This document shows positions 39,701 to 48,022 of a stretch of DNA of 64,000 nucleotides, one piece after another. The notes beneath the pieces were generated by a model, which had not been told where the DNA came from, searched no databases, and was given only the letters and a program-made list of their open reading frames with translations. The DNA is from an uncultured Lewinella sp. (GTDB lineage: Bacteria > Bacteroidota > Bacteroidia > Chitinophagales > Saprospiraceae). The first letter of the stretch is position 1, and each line of letters starts with the position of its first letter. The DNA lies in assembly GCA_937873655.1 (NCBI GenBank), contig CALMYQ010000101.1:1-64000 (forward strand). Direction: 5' to 3'. A program made the translations under genes and the position numbers.

Positions 39701-42700
39701 CTCCGATATGAATTGGTCGGGTGAATTGCCGTTCTCCGGCGATGTTTGTTCAGAAAACGCCATTTTCCACCCTTCAGCGGACAAAACGGTTTGAAAGGGC
39801 TGACCGTCCTCCTGGCTGATCACGGTTCGCAATGACTCATGCCGGTTGATCAGTGCCGAAAAGGCCGCTTCCAACCCTTCGCGGTTGATTTGGTTTTTCA
39901 ACCGGATCACCGTAGGCAGGTGGTACTGAGTACTGCCGCCCATTTGATGGATAAACCAAAGCCGTTCCTGGGAATAAGAAAGCGGAAGCCGGAGCGGTCG
40001 TTTCCCCGTTGTTACAGGCGGTAAAAGAACACTCTTCCGGTTACCTGCTTCCATATGCCGGGCCAGGCTTTCGACGGTCGGGAAAGTGAAAATATCCTTT
40101 ACCCTCAATTCCCGCTTAAGCTGCTTTCGAACGGCTGCTATGACCCGCATGGCCAGCAGCGAGTGTCCGCCGGTCTCGAAAAAATTATCCCGCGTACCCA
40201 GGGTTGCCACCCCGAGCAGACCTTTCCAGATGTCGAGCAAGGCTTTTTCAGTCTCATTTTGCGGCGCAGCGAAATGGGCTCCCGGTCCGGTTTTGTGTTC
40301 CGGATCGGGCAAGGCTTTTTTATCGATCTTGCCGTTCCGGGTAAGCGGAAATGCATCAAGTTCAATCAGGTTGGCCGGCACCATGTAGGCCGGCAGGACA
40401 GAACGCAGGTAAGCCTGTACCGCAGCTTTTTCAAGACTGCCCTGCGGCAGGATATAGGCAATCAGCCGTTTGACCCCGTCGTGGCCTTCTTTGGCCGCTA
40501 CAACAGCCTGGGCAACACCCGGCGCCGTCCTGAGGGTTGCTTCGATCTCTCCCAGCTCGATCCGGTATCCCCGGATCTTCACCTGGTTGTCAATCCGCCC
40601 CAGGTATTCAAAATTCCCATCCGGCAATCGCCGGGCCAGGTCGCCGGTTTTGTAAATCCGGCCCGTACCGCGTGCAGAAAACGGGTCTTCCAGGAATCTT
40701 TCAGCCGTTAACGTTTCCCGGTTCAGGTATCCGCGCGCGACGCCTTCTCCCGCAACATACAACTCACCCGGAACACCGGCTGGAAGGTGCCGCATGTGTT
40801 GGTCGAGCACATAGCAACTGAGTGTGGGGATTGCCCTGCCGATATTGCTGATGCCGGACCGGATGTCTTTTTCTTCAATTTCCTTGAAGGTGACGTGCAC
40901 CGTAGTCTCGGTAATGCCGTACATATTGATCAGCCGGCAAGGCGGGTACTGTTCCTTCCAGGATTGCAGGAGCGCTGGGTCCAGTGCCTCTCCGCCGAAG
41001 ATCACATACCGGAGGGAACCGGCATTATGGGATGGGGTGAAGGCATGCTGAAGCTGATAAAATGCTCCGGGAGTCTGGTTGAGGACCGTGACGGCCTGTT
41101 CGCTGATCAACTGTGCAAAGGCGCGTGGTTCCTTTCTCATTTCGGACGGTACGATCACCAGTTTTGCTCCGAACAGCAAGGCCCCGAAAATTTCCCAAAC
41201 AGAAAAATCAAAGGCATGGGAGTGGAAAAGCGTCCATACGTCCCGTTCAGTAAAATCAAACAGCGGTTTATCGGTCTTCAACAGCCGGACCACGTGCTTA
41301 TGTTCAACCAGTACCCCCTTGGGCTTGCCGGTTGAGCCGGATGTATAGATCACATAGGCCAGGCATTCGGGCGCGGGCAAATGTTGACGGAATTGCGGCG
41401 ATTTTTCCCCCGTCCATAGGGAGTTGTCATCCATGAACAGGCTTTCCGCGCCGCTGACCTCAGCCAGCAGTCCGGCAAATTTCCGATCAGCAATAATGGT
41501 TCCGGCGCCGGTATCCCCGATGATGAACCGGATCCGGTCGACCGGGTATTCAGGATCAACAGGTACATAGGCGCCGCCGGCCTTGAGGATGCCCAGGATA
41601 GCTATTATAAGCTCGGGAGACGGGTCCAACAGGATCGGGATCAGCGATTCTCTGTTTATTCCTTTTTCAATGAGCCGGTTGGCCAGTCGGGTTGATCTTT
41701 CATCCAGTTCGCTGTAAGACAATTGTCTGTCCCTGAAAACCACGGCAACCGAATCCGGTGTTTCCGCGGCCTGGTCCGTAAACAGGTCAACCAGAGACTT
41801 GCTTTCGGGGTATCCGACACTGCCGGATTCAGCAATGAGCTGTTTCTCTTCTTCATCCGTAAGGATCCTGATGCCGGAAAGGTCTTCCTGACCGCTAATT
41901 GCGATCCTGGCCACCAGGGCGGCGAAATGCCTGGAGATCATCTCAGCATAGACATCGTCGAGCAGGACGTTGTTGTATATGAATTTCAGGTCCAGGGTAT
42001 TGCCCATGCCGGCCACAATGGTGAGCAGGTAGTTGGTTTGTTCCTGAACCCGGACATCTCCCAGCTCCAGCGCCCACTTTTTTTCCCGGACCGCTTCATC
42101 AACCGGATAATTTTCAAAGACCAGCAAACTGTCAAAAAAATCACCGGTGATCCCGCTCCATTGCTGGATCTCATTTAAGGCTTGGTATTGGTATTCGCGG
42201 GCCGCAGCGTGGCCTTCCTGTATGGCAGAAAACCATTCACCGGCCCGGTCGCCGGGACGGATGACCGCCCTGAACGGCAAAATGTTGATGAAGAGTCCGA
42301 CTTTCCGGTCCGCATCCTCTAAATCCATCGGCCTGCCGGAAACCGTTACCCCAAAGGCAATATCCTGGTTGCCGCTGTAATAGGACAGCAGAACCGACCA
42401 TACGCCCTGTATCAAGGTATTGACCGTAATATTCCTCGATTGGGCATAATCCTTTATTGCCGCTGTTTGGACTGCATCGAAGGTATGTTGCACCTTTTTT
42501 ACGGTTGCGCCTCCCTTGTTCCGGTCGAGGCGGCTGTTGGTGAACGGCAATAAGGAGGGGGTTTCGAAACCATCCAGGTACTTTTTCCAGAATGCCTCGG
42601 CTTTGTAACCCTCCTGCCGGTTCAGGTATTTGATATAATCTTCAAAGAGGTCTTCTCCCTGGAGAGCCGGGGCCTTGCCTTCGCAATAAGCCTCGTAGGC

Positions 42701-43366
42701 GGTGAGCAGTTCGTTGACCACAATCGGGAGCGACCACCCGTCGAGCAGGATATGGTGGTAGGTCCAAACCATTTTCCAGGCTTTTTCTCCCATTTTGATA
42801 AGGTTGACCCGCATCAAAGGCGGTGTTTGGAGGTCGAATCCTGTGGAAAGGTCCTGGTCCAGCAATCGTTCAAGCTCCTTTTCAAGCTGATCGGCATCGA
42901 ATGCAGTGAGATCCGTTTCCTGAACGGCAAAGTCCAACTCCGGATGGACCACCTGAAGGGGGACACTGGTCCGGTCGTGTATGAAGCCTGTCCGGAGTAT
43001 ACTATGTTTCCGGATGACGCTGCCCCAGGCCTTTTCAAGTGCTGCGGCATTTACGCCGGCGGGAAGGTCAACTGCAAATTGCTCGATGTAGACCCGGGAG
43101 TCTGAATCATAGAGGTAATGGAACAGCATGCCTTCCTGCAACGGGCTCAATTTGTAGATGGCCCGCTGCCTGAGCTGTTCAGCGGCGAGATGCCTGATGA
43201 GTTCAGCCTTGTTCTTCCGGATAAAGTCGGTGATATAACCGTTTTGTCTGATCAGTTCAATTTCCTTTTGGGTTAACTGACCTTTCCGGCCTTTCAAAAT
43301 GAGGTCTCCGTTCTGCTCAACCAGAAACAGATTGAGTTTTTCCAATTCCTCGATAAAACTGTTCAT
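30518..43366 (-). CDS. NRPS-3: docking-DCL-A-T-(C-A-T)x3 (modules 4-7)
   Basis: This synthetase has four modules and about 4282 residues. The N-terminus is a TubC-type docking domain (about 1-60). The first C domain starts YKLSPLQEGMLFHYL and has HHILLDGWSLP. These are hallmarks of domains that accept a D-residue from the upstream partner, which fits NRPS-2 ending in an epimerase. The other three C domains are the L-to-L type with HHIASDG. The A codes by eye are DFWNIGMVHK (Thr), DVWHFSLIEK (Ser-like), DPEHSGKVTK (unassigned) and DLTKVGHIGK (Asp). All carriers keep GGHS. The C-terminus ends in SEVLEL. I chose the ATG at 43364-43366: the docking domain begins there, and the longer frame needs a TTG at 43403-43405 that adds 13 residues with no family match. 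Confidence 0.97.
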   Translation of the reverse strand: MNSFIEELEKLNLFLVEQNGDLILKGRKGQLTQKEIELIRQNGYITDFIRKNKAELIRHLAAEQLRQRAIYKLSPLQEGMLFHYLYDSDSRVYIEQFAVDLPAGVNAAALEKAWGSVIRKHSILRTGFIHDRTSVPLQVVHPELDFAVQETDLTAFDADQLEKELERLLDQDLSTGFDLQTPPLMRVNLIKMGEKAWKMVWTYHHILLDGWSLPIVVNELLTAYEAYCEGKAPALQGEDLFEDYIKYLNRQEGYKAEAFWKKYLDGFETPSLLPFTNSRLDRNKGGATVKKVQHTFDAVQTAAIKDYAQSRNITVNTLIQGVWSVLLSYYSGNQDIAFGVTVSGRPMDLEDADRKVGLFINILPFRAVIRPGDRAGEWFSAIQEGHAAAREYQYQALNEIQQWSGITGDFFDSLLVFENYPVDEAVREKKWALELGDVRVQEQTNYLLTIVAGMGNTLDLKFIYNNVLLDDVYAEMISRHFAALVARIAISGQEDLSGIRILTDEEEKQLIAESGSVGYPESKSLVDLFTDQAAETPDSVAVVFRDRQLSYSELDERSTRLANRLIEKGINRESLIPILLDPSPELIIAILGILKAGGAYVPVDPEYPVDRIRFIIGDTGAGTIIADRKFAGLLAEVSGAESLFMDDNSLWTGEKSPQFRQHLPAPECLAYVIYTSGSTGKPKGVLVEHKHVVRLLKTDKPLFDFTERDVWTLFHSHAFDFSVWEIFGALLFGAKLVIVPSEMRKEPRAFAQLISEQAVTVLNQTPGAFYQLQHAFTPSHNAGSLRYVIFGGEALDPALLQSWKEQYPPCRLINMYGITETTVHVTFKEIEEKDIRSGISNIGRAIPTLSCYVLDQHMRHLPAGVPGELYVAGEGVARGYLNRETLTAERFLEDPFSARGTGRIYKTGDLARRLPDGNFEYLGRIDNQVKIRGYRIELGEIEATLRTAPGVAQAVVAAKEGHDGVKRLIAYILPQGSLEKAAVQAYLRSVLPAYMVPANLIELDAFPLTRNGKIDKKALPDPEHKTGPGAHFAAPQNETEKALLDIWKGLLGVATLGTRDNFFETGGHSLLAMRVIAAVRKQLKRELRVKDIFTFPTVESLARHMEAGNRKSVLLPPVTTGKRPLRLPLSYSQERLWFIHQMGGSTQYHLPTVIRLKNQINREGLEAAFSALINRHESLRTVISQEDGQPFQTVLSAEGWKMAFSEQTSPENGNSPDQFISEEISRPFNLSKDFPLRARLIRYGNNDHCLVIVLHHIASDGWSESVLVRDLTELYNAYVENRPAALAPLQVQYADYAIWQRQHLSDRYLESLLDWWEARLKGVEPIKLPTDYRRPAVQSHRGANWGLPLDKALSAAIKDLSIRMGTTPFMTMLAAFKVLLYRYSGQQDICVGTPVANRNAGELDQLAGFFVNTIALRTQIDGNRQADELLKQIKEESLAAFSRQEAPFEQIVLRVVADRSLSRSPVFQVMFIMQNNPETPDLKLNGLDLSFEAPGGQTAQFDLTFSLVEADGQFYLGIEYCTDLFTPETIERMAGHFIQLAGSFVAAPETRVDNLRMTTETEENLLRKVFNQTVEPFPDNLTLVDLFCSQAGQTPDLIAAAFEGETITYRELDRRSNALARFLKKAGAGPETLVAICIGRSLEMITGILGILKAGGAYVPVDPEYPGHRINYLLEDTGARIAVSVRDFAHLLAGENKIKTILLDEDWPEIALESGDRVEAGIKPENLAYVIYTSGSTGRPKGVMNQHSGVVNRLLWGKKTFGLEPGKDAVLQKTTFSFDVSVWEIFWPLISGAQLVLARPGGHKDNAYVKSLISSRAITTVHFVPSMLEVFLQDLEQGELPGLRQVFCSGEELKPAHVDLFAQRLPHVELHNLYGPTETAIEVSWLHLPAGQDRKAETVTIGKPIANTALYVGSPNGQLSGIGVPGELLIGGIQVARGYLNRQAVTTEKFIPNPFAADGSGSRLYRSGDLARVLPDGQVEFLGRIDTQVKIRGYRIELSEIEFVLRQLPGIRQCAVMAKTGENVNPGLIAYVVRDRSAMEADGLDGKVRDWLKERLPDYMVPAVVAELNELPLTANGKLDVKALPETAHWQEAAKTYMAPDNATESALAEIWAKLLRLDRVSVSDNFFEIGGHSLLAMRMISAVRRELNAELEVLDVFTHPTVREMAARLNENDLKPVLPPPAAGERPDEIPLSYSQERLWFIDQLEGSIHYHQPTILRIRSEVDISILEKALGALVERHEVLRTVFRVKTGQPYQVILPAGGWKLSFSADKAFADKSHLQSFIAAEVRKPFDLTADYMLRASLVKSGDNDFTLILVRHHIASDGWSESILVSDLAALYSAAKNGRKPDLPRLPVQYADYAIWQRKHQSGAYLEAHLGWWKNHLRELEPLELPTDFPRPTIRSTRGATMRFRIDSGLTNQLKDLANNSGATLFMTLVAAYKVLLFKYSGQEDICIGTPLANRNYKELEPVVGFFINNLVLRTSLEGGPGFRELLQRVKTSTLSAFRHQDVPFEQIVDEIEKNRNLSRNPIFQVTFAMQNTPDIPEMVLEGLDVSFESSAHSASRFDMNFSVTETRQGLAVAIEYCSDLFTESRIAGMAAHFEELLRSAVADPEMPVGRLKMLSQEEERQVVFGFNETEFEFPQDKTLMELFRAQVAETPDNIAAVFEEKTLTYRELDRLSNRFGHYLRQNFPIAPDDRIAIKIERSEWMLVTIFGILKAGGAYVPIDTAFPEDRVAFMLEDSAAKVLIDERELQKFWTEQAQHPDTAPVSGTTPGNLAYVIYTSGSTGKAKGVQIEHRTVVSEILYLKEKFRISEKDRVLQTANYVFDPSVEQIFIALLSGATLVLIRKETLLDKDRMEEILTKERVTYLHTTPSLLQLIKPGKYPALRQISSGGEFCTLALARSWAPYLQFVNKYGPTEATVTSTIYFYHLPSNPESETSLPVGRPLGNVKTYVMDNWGNPVPVGVNGEICIGGGNLARGYLNRPELTEEKFVDSPFCPGERIYKTGDIGRWLPDGNLEFIARKDDQVKIRGYRIEPGEIESVIQSSGLVGQAIVMARDGRAGGKRLVAYLTPKEGVDQQEIKTYLEARLPEYMVPSAIVTLNEFPLTVNGKVDKKALPEADETAYSAENSEEPRTPAETALAAIWKETLKIDQVGIKDSFFELGGHSLLAMRVISAVRHKMKLEVRVRDIFTHPTLEGFARQLDTLRQENTLPPIGSTIRPKQIPLSYAQERLWFIDQFEGSVHYHQPTVMRIAGKPDPKILRAAFTALIERHEVLRTVIKTDDGRPYQEVIPAGSWQLEHTAMFNAPDDESLKHFIVTEINRPFDLSADFMLRAHLISIEEDLHLLVVVMHHIASDGWSQPILVKDLMELYSAGLEVRSPSLPALPVQYADFAVWQREHYGGKYLAEQLDWWAEHLRGIEPIELPCDFNRPPALTMKGSSLGFQLDKDLSGQLKTLAVRSDASLFMTLLTAFNVLLYRYSGQEDICVGTPVANRDRKEIESLVGFFINNLVLRTNLEGDPGFLELLSRVRQETLAAFARQDAPFEQIVERVENQRDLSRSPLFQVVFMMQGADEAPELKLGNLDITFEPPGQNLTRFELTFSVDEGPEGLRLGISYSTDLFSRDSIARMGEHFIALLRSIAAGPGEKISRLNLLTEAEKNQLLSEFNTAEVEIPEGSTLVDLFREQAEKTPDSTAVVCRDRELSYREFDAETNKIGAFLRKSGLREGSLAAVCIDNPFDMVLAIWGVLKGGGTYLPLDHENPADRINAILDNAGVDFAVVNTRTAGLIRQRPGLAIIVIDDCREAITSAADEEIELSLTPESLVYVIHTSGSTGVPKGVMLSHRNVIDHLYGFFSRVTFRSSRTFAIMSTLSADLSKTVLFGALITGGTIHLIEKETYTDAGKTHEYFRKNSIDFIKLVPSHWLALENEEGVLIPNRTIVFGGEVLSPEILQKIKSAAPALEIINHYGPTEVTIGKVCYRVDLEAVPDKTPIGKPFCNTRLYVVDRHMALCPVGVPGELLIGGTGVSKGYINRPELTSERFIKDPFSEREDEIVYRSGDLIRWLPDGNLDFIGRVDDQVKIRGYRIELGEINTVLRQAPAVGHCAVLAKAGPDGQKRLVAYVAADKTQAATLDRPSIMTFLRARLPEYMVPTVLVEMDKIPLNANGKIDRRSLPDPFAETLHPDDFVPPGNKTQELLAGIWKGLLGMERVGIHDNFFEIGGHSLLAMRVITAIRKQFSLHVPIKIIFKYPSIAELEEYILLMKESESELNFETSEVLEL
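33706..36810 (-). other. NRPS-3 module 6 (C-A-T), substrate unassigned
   Basis: Borders are approximate. The A pocket reads DPEHSGKVTK, from FDPSVE, LHTTPS, ISSGGE and NKYGPTEATVT. Glu at the third site suggests a polar or basic side chain, but the Lys opposite makes this unsure. I know no match. Confidence 0.85.
36811..40000 (-). other. NRPS-3 module 5 (C-A-T), Ser-like
   Basis: Borders are approximate. The A pocket reads DVWHFSLIEK. Ser codes have the form DVWHxSLxDK, so this is a Ser code with Asp changed to Glu near the end. Ser is the best guess, with reduced confidence because of that change. Confidence 0.87.
40001..43366 (-). other. NRPS-3 module 4 (docking-DCL-A-T), Thr predicted
   Basis: Borders are approximate. 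The A pocket reads DFWNIGMVHK, from FDFSVW, NQTPG, VIFGGE and NMYGITETTVH. This is the classical Thr code exactly. The C domain is of D-accepting type. The Thr hydroxyl is a possible nucleophile for lactone formation. Confidence 0.93.
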
Positions 43367-43428
43367 AAATAGGTATTTGAACCCGGGCCGGGTTCGGCTT
43401 TTCAATGTGTTAAGCGGCAGAGAGTTTG

Positions 43429-46400
43429 TCAGAATCGCAAAATTTCATCCCCGTTGTTTTCCGCCTGGATGAGGAAGTCGTTCAGTTCGTCCAGTTCACG
43501 ATGATCCATTTGATTGCCGAGCCCCAGGTCAGACGGGGTGATGGCAGTCCGGTTTTGGTCCAGACAATGATAGGCGATCCGCTCAAGCGCGTTGACGAAG
43601 TGCTGCCCCAGCCGATCGATGGTGGCTAACTTGTATTGGTTTTTTGAATAATTCAAAGAAAGCCTCAACCGGCCTTCTGCAACAAAGGCGTTTATCAGCA
43701 ATTTCTCTTCTATGGGGGCCTCAGGGCTGATCCCCTCCCCTTTCGATTCCGGAACATCGCTGAACCAATTTCCGGGAGCCGTCGCATTGTCTGTCTGGCC
43801 GAGGTAGTTGAACTCGATATCCCATTTTGCAAGGGCCAGTTCACAACGGATCTTCTCCGAGGGGTGGAGATAGCGGAGCAATCCAAATCCCAATCCCTTG
43901 TCGGGAATACCCCGCAGTTGTTCCTTTACGGTCTTGATGAGGGTATCCTCTCCGGCGGCCGGGTCATAGGGAAAAGCGGCCGGGTACAGGGTGGTGAACC
44001 ATCCGATGGTTCGGCTGATATCGATATTATCGGCCATGGATTCGCGCCCATGGCCTTCCAGTCCGATGACTACGGTTGACAATCCGGACCAATCTCCCAG
44101 GGCGGACACCAGGGCGCTGACCAGCAGATCATTGATGGCGGTGCTGTAGGCCTGGTTGGCTTCCTGCAACAACGACCGGGTCAATGCGGCAGGCAGGTCG
44201 AAAGCCCATGTTTCCAGATCGCTGTACCGGCAGCCACCGGTTTGGCGATCTGCCGGGATGGGTTGGTAATCCCGGATAATGGATTGCCAGAAGGCCAGTT
44301 GCGAGGTAGTTCTCCGGTCCTCTGCATGCTTGGCAAGAGCTGTTGCCCACTGACGGTACGAGGTGCCTTTCTTCTCCAAACTGATGGGTTGGCCCAGGCT
44401 TAACGCTGTTAGGTGTTTTTCCAGGTCTTCAAACAGGATCCGCCATGAAATGCCGTCGGCAGCCAGGTGATGGATGGTGATGAATAACCGGTTGTGATCG
44501 TACTCAGACGGGGTCAGGATCAAACCGAACCTGATAATCGGGCCCTTGCAGATATCCAGCGACGCCTGCAGGCGGTTGCAGGCCTTGGTGATTTCAGCGC
44601 TTACTGATTCGGGCGGTACGGTATCCAACCGGACAATTTCCAGTAGCCCGGGTGAATCGCCGTATTCCTGGCGCCATTGCCCGTTTTCAAGGTAATACCT
44701 GAACCGGAGGGCGTCGTGTTGCCGGATCAATACCCCTGCAATCTTTTCCAGGTCGGTAGCGGCAACCGATTTATCCAACCCAGTCAGTACAGATTGATTG
44801 TAATGGGACAGCGGTTGTTCTCCGTATTGGAAGAATCGCTGTTGTATGGGGAGCAGTTCGGCGGGCCCGTTCAGCAGCCCCTGCTCGGCGATGACCGCTT
44901 CACTGCTGCGGGTGCTGATCCTTTCCGCAAGCGTAGCAACCGTCTGGTACAGAAAGACATCTCTGGGCTGTATGGCATAACCCGATTGTCTTGCCCTGCT
45001 CACCAGCTGGATGGAGATGATGGAATCGCCGCCCTTTTCAAAAAAGTTATCATGGATGCCGATTCTTTCCTGTTTCAGCAATGCGGACCAGATGTCGGTC
45101 AGGTCTTTTTCCGTTTTATTCCTGGGTGAAACATATTGCTCTCTTCCTGCATCACCGGCCTCCGGGGCAGGCAGCCCTTTCCGGTCGAGTTTTCCATTTG
45201 GCGTAAGCGGCATCCGGTCAAGTTCGATCCAGACCGAGGGAGTCATATAATCCGGCAATTGCTGTGCAATCCAATGCTGCAGGTCATCCCGGGATGCAGT
45301 CCCGTCCAGAACGATATACCCCGCAAGTGCGGCGGAGTTGTTGTCATTCATGAAGGTTATCACGGCAGTTTCCCTGACCCCGGGGCATTTTCTGACAACG
45401 GCTTCAATTTCTTCCAGTTCGATGCGGTGCCCGCGGATTTTAACCTGGTTATCGATTCGTCCGATGAAAATGAGCTCACCGTTTTCCTGCCAATAGCCCA
45501 GATCGCCGGTTTTATACATGCTTTCACCGGGGTTCAAAGGATCGCTCACGAATTTTCGCGCGGTCAGAACCGGTTGATTGAGGTACCCCCTTCCGACGCC
45601 GGTTCCGGTAACGCAGATTTCACCCGGCACGCCGACCGGACACAGTTCTCCGAACGGGTTCAGGATCAGTATCCTCAGGTTTTGCAAAACGTGACCGATC
45701 GGAACAAATTCACCGGCCGGCAAGGCTGACAGGAAACAGTGCGTGATATCGTCAGAGGCCTCCGTCGGACCGTAAGCGTTGACAACCGGGATCTCCGGGA
45801 ATTGCGACAACCATTGTGCCAGCAAAGGCTTGGGCAGGGTTTCACCTGTGACCAGCAGGTACTCCAGGTGCGGAAACCGGCTCTCCCGGATCTTTTCCAT
45901 ATCCATCAGCAGCCTGAGATAGCTCGGGACCACTTCCACATGCGTCAGCCGGTCCATCGCCAGCCCCGTAAGGAACCGGTCGGCATCGAGTACGATTTCC
46001 TGGGGATAAATCACGGTAGTGCCCCCCGCGGCAAGGGCAACAAGGAATTGCCAGATGGAAATATCAAATGCCTGCGACGCGTTTTGCAATACCCGCGAAG
46101 TTGAGGTTATCCCCAGTTCGTTGATCTTGGCGTAGAGGTGATTTACCATCCCCCTGTGTTCGATCATCGCACCCTTCGGATTGCCGGTGGATCCGGATGT
46201 ATAAATGACATAAGCCAGGTCGTCCGGATGAACATCCGCTGCGCTCACCGGCGCAACGCAATTCAGCCAATCCTGCGGCAGGATCGCCTTTGCAGGGGTT
46301 ATGCCTTTTAAACGTTTATGATTTTTGCCGTCAATCAGCATTACCCTCGCGCCTGAGTCTTCCAGGATATATCCGATTCTTTGGTCCGGGTATTCAGGGT

Positions 46401-48022
46401 CGACAGGCAAATAGGCCCCGCCGGCCATGAAGATTCCCAATATTCCGATCAGCATCTCAGGGGACCGATCCATGCAAACCGGAATGATCTCCTCTTTGCC
46501 GATCGCCTGGGCTTGCAGGCATCCGGCCAGTTGTCCAGCCCTGCTTACAAGTACCGAATAACTTAGGGCCTCACCTGCGCACGTTACGGCTGTTTTTTCC
46601 GGGTTTCTCTTAACCTGTTCAAAGACGAGGTCGATTATGGTTTTATCGGCCGGATATGCCTTTGCGGTATCATTGAAAGCTACCAGGATCTCCCGCTCTT
46701 CCTCAGCCGTCAGTATCGGGCATTCGCCGATCTTTATATCCGGGTCGGCTACCAGGCCGCTGAGCAATTCCCGGAAGTGACCGGCGAACCGGTCCATTCT
46801 GGATTCGGTGAACAGATCGCTGTTGTAGATAAATCCCAGGATCAGCTTTTCCGGTTTTTCGATCACCGACAGGGATACCTCAAACTGGGCGGCAACATGA
46901 ACGTCAAATTCCTGGGCGATCGTGAGCCCGCGCAGGTTGAGATCTGCAATTTCGGGGAGGTTCTGCAGCACAAATTCGACCTGAAACACCGGATTGCGGC
47001 TCAGATCGCGCTTTTGTTCAACACGGTCCACGATCTGTTCGAAAGGCGTTTCCTGGCGTTCGAAGGCTGAAAGCACGGTTGTCCGGACCTGCTTCAGCAC
47101 CTGCCTGAATGAAGGGTTTCCGCTCAGGTCGCTGCGCAATGCCAGGGTATTGACAAAAAAGCCCGCCAAAGATTCCAGCAAAGGGTCCTGTCGGTTGGCT
47201 ACCGGTGTGCCTACGCATAGGTTGGCCTGACCGCTATACCTGTACAACAAGACCTTGTAAGCCGCAAGAAGGGTCATAAAAAGGGTCGTTCCGGAAGAAC
47301 GGCTCAGTTTGCGAAGGCCGTCTGTCAACTCCGATCCGATCTCCAGCTCCAGCTTCTTGCCCCGGGTCCCCTGAACCGCCGGCCTGGGGAAGTCCGCCGG
47401 CAACTTGAGCGGCTCGACGCCCGCAAGATTGGCTGACCACCAATCGAGGTCGCGGGAAAGGCGGGCCTGATCCAGGTACCGGCGCTGCCAGATGGCATAA
47501 TCGGCGTACTGGACGGGTAAAGGTTGCAGTTCCGGCTCTTTTGCTGCCGAAAATGCCGCATATAAAGCCGCCAGATCCCTGACGAGCAGCGACTGAGACC
47601 AACCGTCGGAGGCAATATGGTGAACTACCAGAATGAGCACATGGTCGTGAGGGCCGCATTCAGCCAGGTAGGCCCTGAGCATGTAATCAGCGGACAGGTC
47701 AAAAGGCCTGGTCACTGTTTCTGCAATAAGATCCTGGAGACTGCCTTGGTCCTCTGCGTTTTGGTTGCGGCTAAAGGTTAGCTTCCAGTCTGACGCCGGC
47801 ATTACAACCTGAAAAGGCCTGCCGTCTTCCGTTGTGAAAACGGTGCGCAGCACTTCATGCCTGCCGACAAGCCCCCGAAGGGCCGCCTCCAGCACGTTGG
47901 GGTTCAGGTCGCCGGTCAGCCTGATAACGGAAGGCATATGGTATTCGAGGCTGCCGCCAAGTTGATCAATAAACCACAATCTTTCCTGTGCAAACGACAG
48001 CGGGATCCTATCCGGTCTCGGA
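43429..48022 (-). other. NRPS-2 module 3 (C-A-T-E), D-Dap or D-Dab predicted
   Basis: Borders are approximate; the epimerase spans about 44870-43450. The A pocket reads DIWELTADDK, from FDISIW, VEVVPS, LLVTGE and NAYGPTEASDD. The acidic Glu and paired Asp residues suit a short diamino acid. The locus makes Dap through the sbnA and sbnB homologues just upstream, so Dap is preferred over Dab here. Confidence 0.88.

Noticed and set aside
42900..43200. Epimerase at the start of NRPS-3
   Set aside because: SPLQEGMLFH followed by HHILLDGWSLP and no EGHGR or NYLGQ motifs means a D-accepting C domain, not an epimerase.
43367..43405. Longer NRPS-3 start at a TTG
   Set aside because: It adds 13 residues that do not match the docking domain, while an ATG sits exactly where the domain begins.
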